This document shows positions 32,782 through 42,137 of a DNA stretch of 64,000 bases, piece after piece. The notes under the pieces were generated by a model. That model did not search any database and had not been told where the DNA came from. It was given only the letters and a program-made list of their open reading frames with translations. Position 1 is the first letter of the stretch. Each line of letters begins with the position of its first letter. The position numbers were made by a program, and so were the translations under genes. Location of the stretch: assembly GCF_000758165.1 (NCBI RefSeq), contig NZ_JNUP01000031.1, forward strand, positions 1 through 64,000, in the 5' to 3' direction. The DNA comes from Spirochaeta lutea. Lineage in GTDB: Bacteria > Spirochaetota > Spirochaetia > DSM-27196 > Salinispiraceae.

Positions 32782-35286
32782 CTACATTTCTCCATAAACG
32801 GTTCCTAGATCAAATAACTGCTCGAGAAAGTTCCGGTCCGGATCTTCTTGGTACTGGAGTTCATAGTAGAAGGTCGCAGTAATAATCCGTCGAATGTATC
32901 CCCTGGTCTCCTGAAAGGGTACCCGTTCGGCCCAAAGCGGCCCCCGGGAAATCTCCCAGGCTGCATACCAGTCCCTGGCCCGGCCATAGCCGGCATTATA
33001 TCCCGTCAATACAGGAATCCAACCGGGAAGTCGCCGGGCGAGGTACTGGAGATAGAAAAAGGAGATTCTCATGTTGGTTTCAGGATCGTTGAGGTCTATA
33101 TCTCCGAATTCAAGTCCCATTCGTCCCGCCATTTCCCGGGCGGTGGCAGGCATGAGCTGACCCAACCCCATGGCGCCCACCCAAGAGGTAGCTGCAGCAT
33201 CAAACAGGCTTTCACTGCGAATCAGCCCCCAGAAAAGACTCTCCAGGCCGGTGGTTCCGACTATTTCAGAAACTATCTCACGGTAAGCCCGGGGGAAAAC
33301 AGCCATCAGAAACTCAGTTTCCAGAACCGAACCTGGCTCAGCCGCCTTCAGCCCCTCCTGTGAGACCCGGATAGCTGCAGGATACCGACCCCGGTCGAGC
33401 AGCCACTCACTCACCTCTCGGAGCAATTCCAGTCCACCGGAAACCCGGCCCACCTCAGCCGGCCACCGGGGCACCACACTGCTACCGTACTCGGTTCCCC
33501 GGAGTACCCGGTTTAGTGTCAGGTTGTTTTCTAAAAATGATTTAAGGGCCTCGGATGAAAATACCTGGTGAGCCAATCGTTCTTCAATACCCGGCACATC
33601 GCTCCGGAACTCCCCAAGTCCGGATTCATCGCTCCCAGCCTCACCCCCTGCCTGAAGACTATCCCGATACCATGCGGTCAGCTCGGAGCGTCCCAACGCA
33701 CCATCCTGCAAACCGGCCCTGTTTGTGAGAATCCGATAGTAGATTGACCGGGAATTACCCTGGATTTGACGGATCCTATCAGAGATCACCCGCTCATCAC
33801 CCTCGGTAAACCCCGGCACACTACCCTCAGCAACTCCGGCCTGCAAGGCAAGCGAAAGCTGGCCCCGGACCAACCAAGACAGATGGTCCCAAGAATCCTT
33901 GAGCAACAAGAACAGATTATTCCAATCAGACTGTTCTATGGATGCCGCAACGTAGGGCTCCAGCAGATCTTCGAAATACTCAGGGTCGTGAACATGACCG
34001 AGCATCCGCACTACTCCTGCATGGGTATCCGAACGTCCCTGCTGTAATAGCGATCGAAGAGCCCACCAAAGAAGTCGCTGAGCAGTCAAGCCTGTTCGGT
34101 TAGGCAGGCCCTCGAATCCCCGCAAAAAAACCCTTTGGGCATTCTCATACCTCCGGTCGTTATAAGCGGCCCTGCCCGCGAACTCTAACAGCAAAGCCAC
34201 CTGCTGGGCATCCAATCCGCTGATCTCCGCCAGGCTCTCAAAGCCTCGGCTTCGCTGGGCCATGGTTGTGCCAAATCCCGCCACAGGTACCTGGTCATCG
34301 GATCTCAGCAGAAACTCCGCGAAAATCTGACGGTCGCCATGGGTAATGACTACTTCCGGATCCATATCCTGCCGGGAGAGTATCCGGGCCTTCACATCCT
34401 CCGGAAGGGCGGTTATTCTCTGTTCAATACCCTGGCGCGTCCCAGGGGAAAGCCCTTGGATTTTCCACACGAGCAGGGGCGCCCAATCCCCAAGAAATGC
34501 CAGTAATGCCCTGGTTTCAGGGTGATGTTCCTGACCCCGGATCCGTGCAAGAAGCAGCCCCAGCACATCTCCATGGCCGTTTCTCGGCGAGACCCTGGTT
34601 ACGTATCCGCCGATGGCCTGGGTTAACTCCTCATAGTCCTGGGATACCATGGCCGCAAGCCGGGCCCAGTAGTACCAGTAGCTGTCATGAACCGCCTCCC
34701 GGGGCAACCCAAGGCTTTTCATGGTTGCCATGACCCGGGTAATCTCTTCAAAGGCTGCCACAGACCGGTCCTGGGCGATCAGAGCCTCCAAGCGGTGGGC
34801 TGTGTACCAGGGGAAGAGCAGGATTACACCCGTATCAAGGGTTTCCGAATCCGAGAGGTTTAAGGCCGGAGCGGTTTCCAGGATGTCTTCGTACCGGCCT
34901 TCGGCTAAAAACCCCCGTAAGAGCCTCTCCATGCTGCGCCAATACCACACCTGTCCCGGTCCTGCCGAGAGTTCTGTCCGGTATAATTGTTCTACTACAG
35001 TGCCCGCAGCCGAGATATCGTAACCCCGATCGACGATCTCCTCCCCGGGGAGAGCAGCGATCATTTCTGCGGATTCAAATCCGGCTCCGGGTGAAATGCG
35101 GAGGATGTCCCCGGCCCGGAAGCTTCCGGTTTCTTCTGCCTGGAGAAGGACCTCCAACAATCCTATGGAATCCTCCTCCCGTATCAAGGAGAGTATACGA
35201 TCAGAATCCACCCCAAAGATGGAACCCGTCGAACAGGAGAACAGAGAAACAAGAAGCGAGAACAAGAGAAGAAGGATCCGTATCAT
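32782..35286 (-). CDS. lytic transglycosylase lipoprotein, SLT family
   Basis: 834 residues. The start MIRILLLLFSLLVSLFSCS is a lipoprotein signal with a lipobox cysteine near residue 18. A long helical-repeat region is followed by a C-terminal SLT domain: IRSESLFDAAATSW with the catalytic Glu near 690, GAMGLGQLMPATA, and LTGYNAGYGRARDW. The layout matches Slt70-type enzymes, which cleave the glycan strand of peptidoglycan to 1,6-anhydro ends. It lies 16 bp after the upstream gene. The ribosome binding site is weak, so coupling to that gene is likely. Confidence 0.9.
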   Translation of the reverse strand: MIRILLLLFSLLVSLFSCSTGSIFGVDSDRILSLIREEDSIGLLEVLLQAEETGSFRAGDILRISPGAGFESAEMIAALPGEEIVDRGYDISAAGTVVEQLYRTELSAGPGQVWYWRSMERLLRGFLAEGRYEDILETAPALNLSDSETLDTGVILLFPWYTAHRLEALIAQDRSVAAFEEITRVMATMKSLGLPREAVHDSYWYYWARLAAMVSQDYEELTQAIGGYVTRVSPRNGHGDVLGLLLARIRGQEHHPETRALLAFLGDWAPLLVWKIQGLSPGTRQGIEQRITALPEDVKARILSRQDMDPEVVITHGDRQIFAEFLLRSDDQVPVAGFGTTMAQRSRGFESLAEISGLDAQQVALLLEFAGRAAYNDRRYENAQRVFLRGFEGLPNRTGLTAQRLLWWALRSLLQQGRSDTHAGVVRMLGHVHDPEYFEDLLEPYVAASIEQSDWNNLFLLLKDSWDHLSWLVRGQLSLALQAGVAEGSVPGFTEGDERVISDRIRQIQGNSRSIYYRILTNRAGLQDGALGRSELTAWYRDSLQAGGEAGSDESGLGEFRSDVPGIEERLAHQVFSSEALKSFLENNLTLNRVLRGTEYGSSVVPRWPAEVGRVSGGLELLREVSEWLLDRGRYPAAIRVSQEGLKAAEPGSVLETEFLMAVFPRAYREIVSEIVGTTGLESLFWGLIRSESLFDAAATSWVGAMGLGQLMPATAREMAGRMGLEFGDIDLNDPETNMRISFFYLQYLARRLPGWIPVLTGYNAGYGRARDWYAAWEISRGPLWAERVPFQETRGYIRRIITATFYYELQYQEDPDRNFLEQLFDLGTVYGEM

Positions 35287-35302
35287 GGGGCACCGCTCTG
35301 GC

Positions 35303-36334
35303 TTACAGAAGACCCGGGGGGGGCTCTTCAGACACGCTCACTACACCGGCGGGGGGAGAAAAAGCTACCTTATCCAAGGGCGGATATTCCGGTCCCTTCA
35401 ACCCGATAAATACCAGATAACTGAGTCCTAATAACGCTGCCAGGGCGGCAAGAAGGAATCCAAGAAAAACCAGGGGCCTGAAGGGTCTCTGGGAGGGTGG
35501 AGTATCCGAATCCTCATCCGTCCACTCCGATTCTAAATCAGCCTCAAGATCATCAGTCAGCTCGCTGGGGGTACGCCAGATGGCTGAATCGTCATCTGCA
35601 GACAGCTCATCCTGCCCCTCCAGAGGATTTTCAGCCAGGGCTTCTTCCAAATCCTGGGAAAAATCAATATCTTCCTCGTCCTCCAGTCCATCCTCGTAGA
35701 GATCATCCGGGAAGGCAAGATCATCCATGACGGCCTCACCCCCTTGATCACCCGGGCTGGTAGCATCCACCTGGATCTGGTCCAATTCCTGCTCCAGGCT
35801 TTCATCGAATTCCAGCCCGTCGAGGCTCTCATCCTCCAAAAACATCCCGGTGTCCTGATCACCACCGGCAATCTCTGGTTCCGGGAAGTCTGATTCATCA
35901 TCAGCCTCCGGCTCTTGGGAGGACAGGCCTTGGAGCAAATCGGATTTAAAATCACCCGGATCTTCATCGCTGAGATCCACTCCGGTATCCGGATCCGTAT
36001 CGGTTTGGGGTTCCTCCGCCCGGGCTCTGGCCTTATCTGGATCGAACTGGGCGCTCTCGTAATGCCCCGAAGAGGGATCGGACAGGGTTGCTGAAAACCC
36101 GCTCCCATCAGGAGAGGGGTGCATCTCCAGGGTCAGCTCATCCCCTTGGGTCTCCATGGTTATGGTTCCTACCAATAGCGCATCAGCAAAGTCCTCCCTT
36201 TCGGCGGCGTAACAGCCGAGGCGAACCAGATGCTTCTCTGGCCGAGCGGGGGTTATAATTATCTTCCGTCCCCCCGCACTCTGAGAATCTAAAACAGGAA
36301 AGAAGCTTCCGTCAGCAAGTCGTATACCAATCAC
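35303..36334 (-). CDS. membrane protein with an Hsp70-substrate-domain-like N-terminus
   Basis: 343 residues. The N-terminal ~110 residues follow the pattern of the Hsp70 substrate-binding beta-sandwich: HLVRLGCYAAER, LLVGTITME, DELTLEMH, DGSGFSATLSDPSSG, compared with the YxGER, LLGxFxL, IEVTFxID and NGILxVxAxDxxTG of DnaK. There is no Hsp70 ATPase domain. A very acidic linker of about 160 residues and one membrane helix (VFLGFLLAALAALLGLSYLV) follow, with a short C-terminal tail. GGAGG lies 6 nt before GTG 36334. The relationship to Hsp70 is my inference from pattern. Confidence 0.6.
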   Translation of the reverse strand: MIGIRLADGSFFPVLDSQSAGGRKIIITPARPEKHLVRLGCYAAEREDFADALLVGTITMETQGDELTLEMHPSPDGSGFSATLSDPSSGHYESAQFDPDKARARAEEPQTDTDPDTGVDLSDEDPGDFKSDLLQGLSSQEPEADDESDFPEPEIAGGDQDTGMFLEDESLDGLEFDESLEQELDQIQVDATSPGDQGGEAVMDDLAFPDDLYEDGLEDEEDIDFSQDLEEALAENPLEGQDELSADDDSAIWRTPSELTDDLEADLESEWTDEDSDTPPSQRPFRPLVFLGFLLAALAALLGLSYLVFIGLKGPEYPPLDKVAFSPPAGVVSVSEEPPPGLL

Positions 36335-36351
36335 CCTGGGCCTCCGTGATT

Positions 36352-36380
36352 ATTGTAGTTCTCATAACCTTCCTTGACAA
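36352..36380 (-). promoter_or_regulatory. Promoter of the Hsp70-like membrane protein gene
   Basis: On the minus strand TTGTCA, 17-nt spacer, TACAAT. Its -35 overlaps the -35 of the divergent TPR gene by five bases. Confidence 0.65.
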
Positions 36381-36403
36381 GGATATTGGAGGTAACAAAT
36401 AAT
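36374..36403 (+). promoter_or_regulatory. Leaderless-type promoter of the TPR gene
   Basis: A perfect TTGACA (36374-36379), 18-nt spacer, AATAAT (36398-36403), then exactly 6 nt to ATG 36410. A GGAGG lies 17 nt before the ATG, too far to be its Shine-Dalgarno, and inside the promoter spacer. Confidence 0.65.
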
Positions 36404-36409
36404 AGGGCT

Positions 36410-37777
36410 ATGACCTTTACCCTCCCCCTTCTTATCGTGGGAACCGTAATCCTTGTTGGACTCCTGATTGCTGTCGTCCTATTTACCCGCAGGTCCGATG
36501 GAGATAAGAAGGAGGACGCTCCCAAAAAGAAGCGCCCCCGGGATAGAACCCAGGTGCTCAAGGAAGCAAACCGTAGGTTGGCCCAGAATCCCAAGGATAC
36601 AGAAGCCCTCCTGAATCTGGCAGATATATACTACAACGATAAGGATTGGGAGAAGGCCCACAAAACCTATAGTCTCCTGGTAGATATGTGCTCAAGCCAC
36701 AGCGAAATCGATGAGTTTCAGGTTACTCTACGCCAGGCACTGGCCGCCCTAAACCTGAAACTCTATGAAGAGGCTTATAAGGGGCTCATGATTGCCCGGA
36801 CCTTTAACTCCGATGTATTCGAAATCAATTACAATCTTGGATATCTGGAGTACCGGCGGAAAAACTACGACCGCGCTGCAGCCAGCCTTACCGCAGCCCT
36901 CCGTCTGCAGCCTGACCACCTTCAGAGCCTTAAGTACCTCGGTATGAGCCAGTACCGAATCAAACGGTACCGAGAAGCCATAGCGAGTCTTAAACAGGTG
37001 ATTGATCAGCGGGCTGACGATAAGGAGGCCATCTACTTCCAAGCCCAGGCGTATTACGAGAACGGTCAAAATGATATGGCGATTCAGCTCTTCACCCATC
37101 TGAGACCCGATCCGGCCTTCGGCCCCCAAGCCGCCCTGATGGCCGGCTCCCTGCACATGAAATCCAAACAGTGGGATTTAGCTCAACTGGATTTTGAGCT
37201 AGGATTACGCCACCAAAATATCCGGACGGAGATAGAATTAGAGCTCAAGTACCGCCTAGCCGCCACCCTCATGAAGCTACAGGATGTCAGTTCCGCCATG
37301 GGCCTGCTGCGGCAGATTCATGGAGTGAACCCCCAGTACAAGGATGTGGAAGCCCAGCTTCGGAAGAACTCGGAGCTCTCCAGAAACCAGCATCTTCAGA
37401 CCTTCCTCCTATCCCCGGAATCGGACTTCGTAAGTCTCTGCCGGAGGATGTCCGAATCCTTTTTCCGCCGTGCTCATACGAAAATCACCGACATCCAGGT
37501 GCGCAAGGGCGAATACTGCGACATTCTTGCCGAGGTCGAAACTACCTCCTGGGCGGACATCGTACTCTTTCGTTTCGTCCGCACCACCGGGCAGGTGGGA
37601 GAATTTGTTCTTCGAGATCTGCATTCCAGAATAAAGGATGTGAAGGCGGGCCGCGGATTCTGTGTCTGCGCAGGAACCTTTTCAGAGGGTGCCCAGGCCT
37701 TCGTAGAAGCCAGGTTTATCGACCTCATAGACAAGCCTGAGCTGCTAAAGGCCCTCAATAAGCTGGGCTCGTTTTAA
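36410..37777 (+). CDS. membrane-anchored TPR protein
   Basis: 455 residues. An N-terminal helix (LPLLIVGTVILVGLLIAVVLF) is followed by a basic segment (KKKRPRDRTQ) and TPR repeats from about residue 50 to 330 (for example DTEALLNLADIYYNDKDW and AAASLTAALRLQPDHLQSLK). The C-terminal 130 residues form a separate domain (TKITDIQVRKGEYCDILAEV). TPR repeats bind other proteins; the partner is unknown. ATG 36410 is chosen from the promoter geometry. It is divergent from the Hsp70-like membrane protein with shared -35 bases, suggesting joint regulation. Its stop overlaps the stop of rsmG on the opposite strand. Confidence 0.85.
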   Translation: MTFTLPLLIVGTVILVGLLIAVVLFTRRSDGDKKEDAPKKKRPRDRTQVLKEANRRLAQNPKDTEALLNLADIYYNDKDWEKAHKTYSLLVDMCSSHSEIDEFQVTLRQALAALNLKLYEEAYKGLMIARTFNSDVFEINYNLGYLEYRRKNYDRAAASLTAALRLQPDHLQSLKYLGMSQYRIKRYREAIASLKQVIDQRADDKEAIYFQAQAYYENGQNDMAIQLFTHLRPDPAFGPQAALMAGSLHMKSKQWDLAQLDFELGLRHQNIRTEIELELKYRLAATLMKLQDVSSAMGLLRQIHGVNPQYKDVEAQLRKNSELSRNQHLQTFLLSPESDFVSLCRRMSESFFRRAHTKITDIQVRKGEYCDILAEVETTSWADIVLFRFVRTTGQVGEFVLRDLHSRIKDVKAGRGFCVCAGTFSEGAQAFVEARFIDLIDKPELLKALNKLGSF

Positions 37778-38571
37778 TCGCCGGGGTTTTTCCAGAGCAG
37801 AATATGCCGTTCACCCCCCATGCTATTGAGGTTCCAGACGGTAAAATCACCCTGAACCCTCAAATTCTCACCAAGATCAGAGACACCCTTGCCCAGAAGA
37901 CCTACTTCTTGATTGATGGATTCTCTTCGGGCCTTATACAGGGCAAGAAAGCCCCCGGGTTTGAGCAGGGCAGACTGAGCCCTAAAGCTATCCGGGGTCA
38001 GGGGACTGAAGGCACGGTTGGTCAGAATATCAGCACTCCGAAGGGCCTGGTCCTCCAGTGACTCCTGACGAATCTCAAATGAAACACCTGAACCGGGTTT
38101 TGCCAGGAGGGCCTGACAGTTGCGCAGAAATCCGCAACGCCGTCCGCTGCGTTCCACTAGAACTACCTTCAGACCGGGTTGCTTGCCTAAAAAAATGGCC
38201 AGGGGTATACCCGGGAATCCGGCTCCGGAGCCAACATCCATGAGGACTATCTCAGCACTTGGGGAGACATCTTCCGAACCAGGCCTTCCAGGATCAAACT
38301 GCAATCCGGCAGTAGCCTGTCGACGGTCTTCAATAAGGCGCTGCACCAAGGGCAACCCAAGAAGGCTGTCCAGGACATGGCGCTCTAACAGCTCTGACAT
38401 CATCTCGTTCCGACTGCTGCCCCGAAGTTCAACCAAGCCGAGCTTGGGGTTCCACATGAGGATTTCGCTGCAATAGAGAGCTAACTGGGCAGTCTGCTGA
38501 CGAGAATAATCCACCCCGAGGGTATCTAACCCCTGGGAAATTAAGGCCTCCAGGCTAGCTTCCCTTCCCAC
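37774..38571 (-). CDS. rsmG: 16S rRNA (guanine527-N7)-methyltransferase RsmG
   Basis: 265 residues, slightly longer than most RsmG (about 210-240). The SAM motif DVGSGAGFPGIPLAIF is preceded by a low-complexity insertion around residues 85-105, and followed by VVLVERSGRRCGFLRNC and DILTNRAFSPL. It methylates G527 of 16S rRNA. The gene starts at GTG 38571, three bases after the mnmG stop, with AGGG upstream, so it is coupled to mnmG as in many bacteria. Confidence 0.93.
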   Translation of the reverse strand: MGREASLEALISQGLDTLGVDYSRQQTAQLALYCSEILMWNPKLGLVELRGSSRNEMMSELLERHVLDSLLGLPLVQRLIEDRRQATAGLQFDPGRPGSEDVSPSAEIVLMDVGSGAGFPGIPLAIFLGKQPGLKVVLVERSGRRCGFLRNCQALLAKPGSGVSFEIRQESLEDQALRSADILTNRAFSPLTPDSFRAQSALLKPGGFLALYKARRESINQEVGLLGKGVSDLGENLRVQGDFTVWNLNSMGGERHILLWKNPGD

Positions 38572-38574
38572 GAT

Positions 38575-40509
38575 CTATCCCTGAACCTTGGATGCAGACA
38601 GCATTTCTTCGCTGATACTCCGGTCTTCGGGTTTCTGACCGGGTCTTCGGGCAACGGCAACCATGAGAACGGCTACATCCGAGGTTCGTACGCCGCTGAT
38701 ACGCCCTGCTTGGCCGATAGAAAGGGGCTGTATTTTTTTAAGCTTCTCCCTGGATTCATTGCTGATCCCATGAATGCCATCGTAGTCGAAGTCCCGGGGA
38801 ATCTTCATCTGTTCCATCTTATTGAAACGGAGAATCTCCTGTTCCTGACGGGCGACATACCCCTCATACTTCACATCCAGCTCCACCTGCCGCAGCCACT
38901 CCAGGGGGCGGTCTCGGCCGATGGAGGGTTCCAGCTGAACCAGCTGCTCCAGATTGACCGCAGGGTTCTTCAGCAGCTGCATGAAGCTACGTCCCTTTGC
39001 CTTATCAAGATTGATTTCCTCCCGAGGGAACACCTCCCCGGCCCGTGAAAGCTCCCGTTCCCCTAGGAACCGCTGGTCCAGCAGTTCCTTAATCTCGTCA
39101 ATACCCCGCTGTTTGGTCAAAAACTCCTGGTACCGCTCCTGGCTATGCATTCCTGCTTCGAAGGCCTTGCTGAAGAGCCGCATATCCGAGCTATCATGGC
39201 GGAGACTGATTCGATGTTCGGCCCTGCTGGTAAACATTCTATAAGGCTCCTTGGTGCCTAGGGTAACAAGATCGTCAATCAAAACACCGATATACGCCTC
39301 AGCCCTGGTTAGGATAAAGGGCGGGGCGCCATCCATGGCGAGGGCTGCGTTGACTCCGGCAACCAATCCCTGGGCCGCTGCTTCCTCATAGCCGCTGGTA
39401 CCGTTGGTCTGACCGGCCACATAGAGACCCTGAACAAGTTTCGTCTCCAAGGTGGGAAAGAGCTGACTCGGATCAATGTAGTCATACTCCACGGCGTACC
39501 CCGGCCGCATGATATAGGCATGCTCCAATCCCGGCAGGGTGTGAATGAAGTTCTCCTGAACATCCTCCGGCAGAGAACTAGATATGCCGTTGAGGTACAT
39601 TTCCTTGGTTTCCAACCCCTCGGGCTCTACAAAAATTTGATGCCGATCCTTGTCGGGAAACTTGACCACCTTATCTTCGATGCTCGGACAGTACCGCGGC
39701 CCGATGCCCTCAATCAGCCCGGAGTACAGGGGTGAACGGTGCATATTATCCCGTATGATTTGATGGGTCGTATCGCTGGTATAGGTGATATAACAGGGGA
39801 TATTGGGACGCTGGGGCGTATTCGGACTAAAACTGAAGGGGAGAATATCTTCATCGCCGTACTGCACCTCCATCTTATCCAGATCGAGGCTATCCTTATG
39901 AACCCGGGCTGGGGTGCCGGTTTTCATCCTGCCCATGGCAAATCCGAGGCGTTTGAGGGGTGTTTCCAGTCCCTCGGCATTGGGTTCGCCGAGCCGCCCG
40001 CTCGGGAGGATTACATCACCGATATACACCTTTCCGTTCAGAAAGGTACCGGTGGTCAAGACAACCTTCCGGGCGGTAAATCTACGTTTACGCTGGGTCA
40101 CAACCCCCTGGATTTCGCGTTCCGCCGTGTCCAGAATAAAATCAGTTACCGTATCTTGAAATAGAAAGAGGTTTGGCTGGTTCTCCAGAATCATTTTTGC
40201 TTCTATGGCGTAGCGCTGTTTATCCGCCTGGGCGCGGGGAGCTTGAACCGCAGGCCCCTTCCTTCGGTTGAGCACCCTGAACTGAATCATGGTGGAGTCA
40301 ATAAGGCGCCCCATCTGCCCTCCGAGGGCGTCGATCTCCCGGACCATATTACCCTTAGCCAATCCCCCCACTGCGGGATTACAGCTCAACCGTCCGATGG
40401 TATCCAAACTCTGGGTTATCAGAAGGGTTCTCTTCTGTAATCGTGCAAGTGCCAAACCGGCTTCAATTCCGGCATGCCCGCCGCCTATAACGATAGCATC
40501 AAAATCCAT
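38575..40509 (-). CDS. mnmG: tRNA uridine 5-carboxymethylaminomethyl modification enzyme MnmG (GidA)
   Basis: A 644-residue FAD protein of normal length. Seen: [16 protein letters not shown] at residues 8-23, [23 protein letters not shown], and the family signature [12 protein letters not shown]. The C-terminal helical region binds MnmE ([22 protein letters not shown]). With MnmE it forms the cmnm5 group at U34 of certain tRNAs. AGGGG lies 6 nt before ATG 40509. It is 131 bp downstream of mnmE and directly upstream of rsmG. Confidence 0.96.
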   Translation of the reverse strand: MDFDAIVIGGGHAGIEAGLALARLQKRTLLITQSLDTIGRLSCNPAVGGLAKGNMVREIDALGGQMGRLIDSTMIQFRVLNRRKGPAVQAPRAQADKQRYAIEAKMILENQPNLFLFQDTVTDFILDTAEREIQGVVTQRKRRFTARKVVLTTGTFLNGKVYIGDVILPSGRLGEPNAEGLETPLKRLGFAMGRMKTGTPARVHKDSLDLDKMEVQYGDEDILPFSFSPNTPQRPNIPCYITYTSDTTHQIIRDNMHRSPLYSGLIEGIGPRYCPSIEDKVVKFPDKDRHQIFVEPEGLETKEMYLNGISSSLPEDVQENFIHTLPGLEHAYIMRPGYAVEYDYIDPSQLFPTLETKLVQGLYVAGQTNGTSGYEEAAAQGLVAGVNAALAMDGAPPFILTRAEAYIGVLIDDLVTLGTKEPYRMFTSRAEHRISLRHDSSDMRLFSKAFEAGMHSQERYQEFLTKQRGIDEIKELLDQRFLGERELSRAGEVFPREEINLDKAKGRSFMQLLKNPAVNLEQLVQLEPSIGRDRPLEWLRQVELDVKYEGYVARQEQEILRFNKMEQMKIPRDFDYDGIHGISNESREKLKKIQPLSIGQAGRISGVRTSDVAVLMVAVARRPGQKPEDRSISEEMLSASKVQG

Positions 40510-40640
40510 ATATTTACCCCTATGAGTCCTTGCGGCATCCTTTGTAGTACGTAAACCTAGGTTCGGTGGGATTGCTCTGTACCGTTACCATCGTTTACGG
40601 GTTAAAAAGTTCCTTACGGTGGACTCCAATAAAAAGGGAC

Positions 40641-42017
40641 TTACTTCCCTACACAAAATCCGCTGAACATCCGATCCAGAACATCCTCCCGGGTAACCTC
40701 ACCGGTGATCTCTCCCAGGCTATTCAGCGCGCCCTGGACATCCAGAGCAATTACATCCAGTGGCATCTGATCGGCGATTCCCTGCTCCACATGGCCCAAG
40801 AACTCGGCACATTCTTCCAGCAGTCGGTGCTGCCGGGCGGAGTCGATAACCGCATCGCCCCCATCCCCGGCGGAACCAATCTGGCCTCCGGTGATTCGGT
40901 GATACATAACCTGTTGGAGTTCCATGATCCCCTGGCCCCGCTGGGTGCTGAGCTGGATGAATTCCTCGGGAGGGGGATTATAATCCTTTTTGTCACATTT
41001 ATTCCACACCCCAACCCAGGATGTCCCCCGGCTCTTCATGCCCTCTATATGCTGGAGATCCTCCTCCTCCAGTCCAACCGAACCATCCACCACGTACACT
41101 ACCAGGTCTGCGGACTCGACCACTCTGGTGGTACGCCGGATGCCCTCACTTTCAATGAGCTCATCGATCCGCCGCAGCCCTGCGGTATCCACCAACCGGA
41201 TGGGTATGCCCTGGAGGGATAGGGGAGCCTCAATGTAATCCCGGGTAGTTCCGTGGATCTCGGATACGATTGAGCGGTCCTCCCGTAAAAAGGCATTAAA
41301 CAGGGATGATTTTCCCGCATTGGTCCGACCGGCCAGGGCAACCAGGGCTCCCTGCTGAAACAAACGCCCCGTAAGATAGGTACTCGAGAGCTCGCGTATC
41401 TGGGTTATCAGATTTCGGATGGTCTGTTCCGGTATGGGCTGGCTTTCCACCTCATCCTCGGGATAATCAAGCTGAACGGATACGGCAGCCATTACCCCGG
41501 TAAGCTCGGATTTCCAGGTATTGATCCGTTCCTCGATGGTTCCGGATAGCCGTGCCATGGCCATGCTCTGGGCCTTTTTGGTTCTTGCCGAGACGATCTC
41601 ATGCACGGCTTCAGCCCGGGTTAGATCCATTTTACCGTTCAGAAATGCCCTGAGGGTAAACTCACCCCCCTCCGCCTGACGGAATCCATGGCTGAATAAG
41701 AGTTCCAGAATCGCCTGCACGCCGGGAATACTGCCATGGCAGGATATTTCCACGCCATCCTCGCCGGTGTAGCTATGGGGCGCCCGAAAAACAGAGAACA
41801 GAACCTGGTCAATGATTGACCCCTGGGGATCTTGAATATGACCGTAGAGGATTGTATTGCCGGCGGCCCGGGATAGTTTCTCCGGGCGGTCGCAGAGCTG
41901 GGCGAGTTTTTCAATGGAGCCCGCTCCGGATGTCCGGATTATTGCTAAGGCGCTTTCTCCCAGGGGGGTTGCCAGGGCGGCGATACAATCGTTTTGGAGT
42001 CCTAGGGCATGCTGCAT
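40641..42017 (-). CDS. mnmE: tRNA modification GTPase MnmE (TrmE)
   Basis: 458 residues. The N-terminal folate-binding domain (IAALATPLGESALAIIRTSG) is followed by helices and an inserted G domain: GRTNAGKSSLFN, GTTRDYIEA, DTAGLRR, NKCD. The C-terminus ends FCVGK, the conserved [C]xGK of MnmE. With MnmG it modifies U34. Start ATG 42017 has TACCAT ending 6 nt upstream and no Shine-Dalgarno, so a leaderless message is likely. It is divergent from the coiled-coil gene at 42138. Confidence 0.95.
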   Translation of the reverse strand: MQHALGLQNDCIAALATPLGESALAIIRTSGAGSIEKLAQLCDRPEKLSRAAGNTILYGHIQDPQGSIIDQVLFSVFRAPHSYTGEDGVEISCHGSIPGVQAILELLFSHGFRQAEGGEFTLRAFLNGKMDLTRAEAVHEIVSARTKKAQSMAMARLSGTIEERINTWKSELTGVMAAVSVQLDYPEDEVESQPIPEQTIRNLITQIRELSSTYLTGRLFQQGALVALAGRTNAGKSSLFNAFLREDRSIVSEIHGTTRDYIEAPLSLQGIPIRLVDTAGLRRIDELIESEGIRRTTRVVESADLVVYVVDGSVGLEEEDLQHIEGMKSRGTSWVGVWNKCDKKDYNPPPEEFIQLSTQRGQGIMELQQVMYHRITGGQIGSAGDGGDAVIDSARQHRLLEECAEFLGHVEQGIADQMPLDVIALDVQGALNSLGEITGEVTREDVLDRMFSGFCVGK

Positions 42018-42023
42018 GCTGCC

Positions 42024-42029
42024 ATGGTA
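42024..42029 (-). promoter_or_regulatory. Leaderless-type -10 of mnmE
   Basis: TACCAT on the minus strand ends 6 nt before ATG 42017. A weak -35 (TGGCAA) lies 17 nt upstream. Confidence 0.45.
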
Positions 42030-42125
42030 TCCGAAATTCCCAGGGTTTGCCAGGGAGGTTCGAGATCCAGAGACAGTGGAATCACCCTAGAACACCCAAG
42101 ACTGGACGCTCTACCAAAGCTGGGC

Positions 42126-42131
42126 TATCCT
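42126..42131 (+). promoter_or_regulatory. Leaderless-type -10 of the coiled-coil gene
   Basis: TATCCT ends 6 nt before ATG 42138, with TGGACG 17 nt upstream as a possible -35. Confidence 0.45.
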
Positions 42132-42137
42132 CATGGT

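Noticed and set aside
37774-42017. Chromosome replication origin near mnmG/rsmG/mnmE, as in many bacteria
   Set aside because: No cluster of DnaA boxes and no dnaA, dnaN or parAB in the window; the single TTATCCAC-type words are scattered inside genes.
42009-42137. Longer N-terminus (43 extra residues) for the coiled-coil protein
   Set aside because: It would overlap the mnmE start on the other strand, lacks a ribosome site, and the -10-like TATCCT lies 6 nt before ATG 42138.
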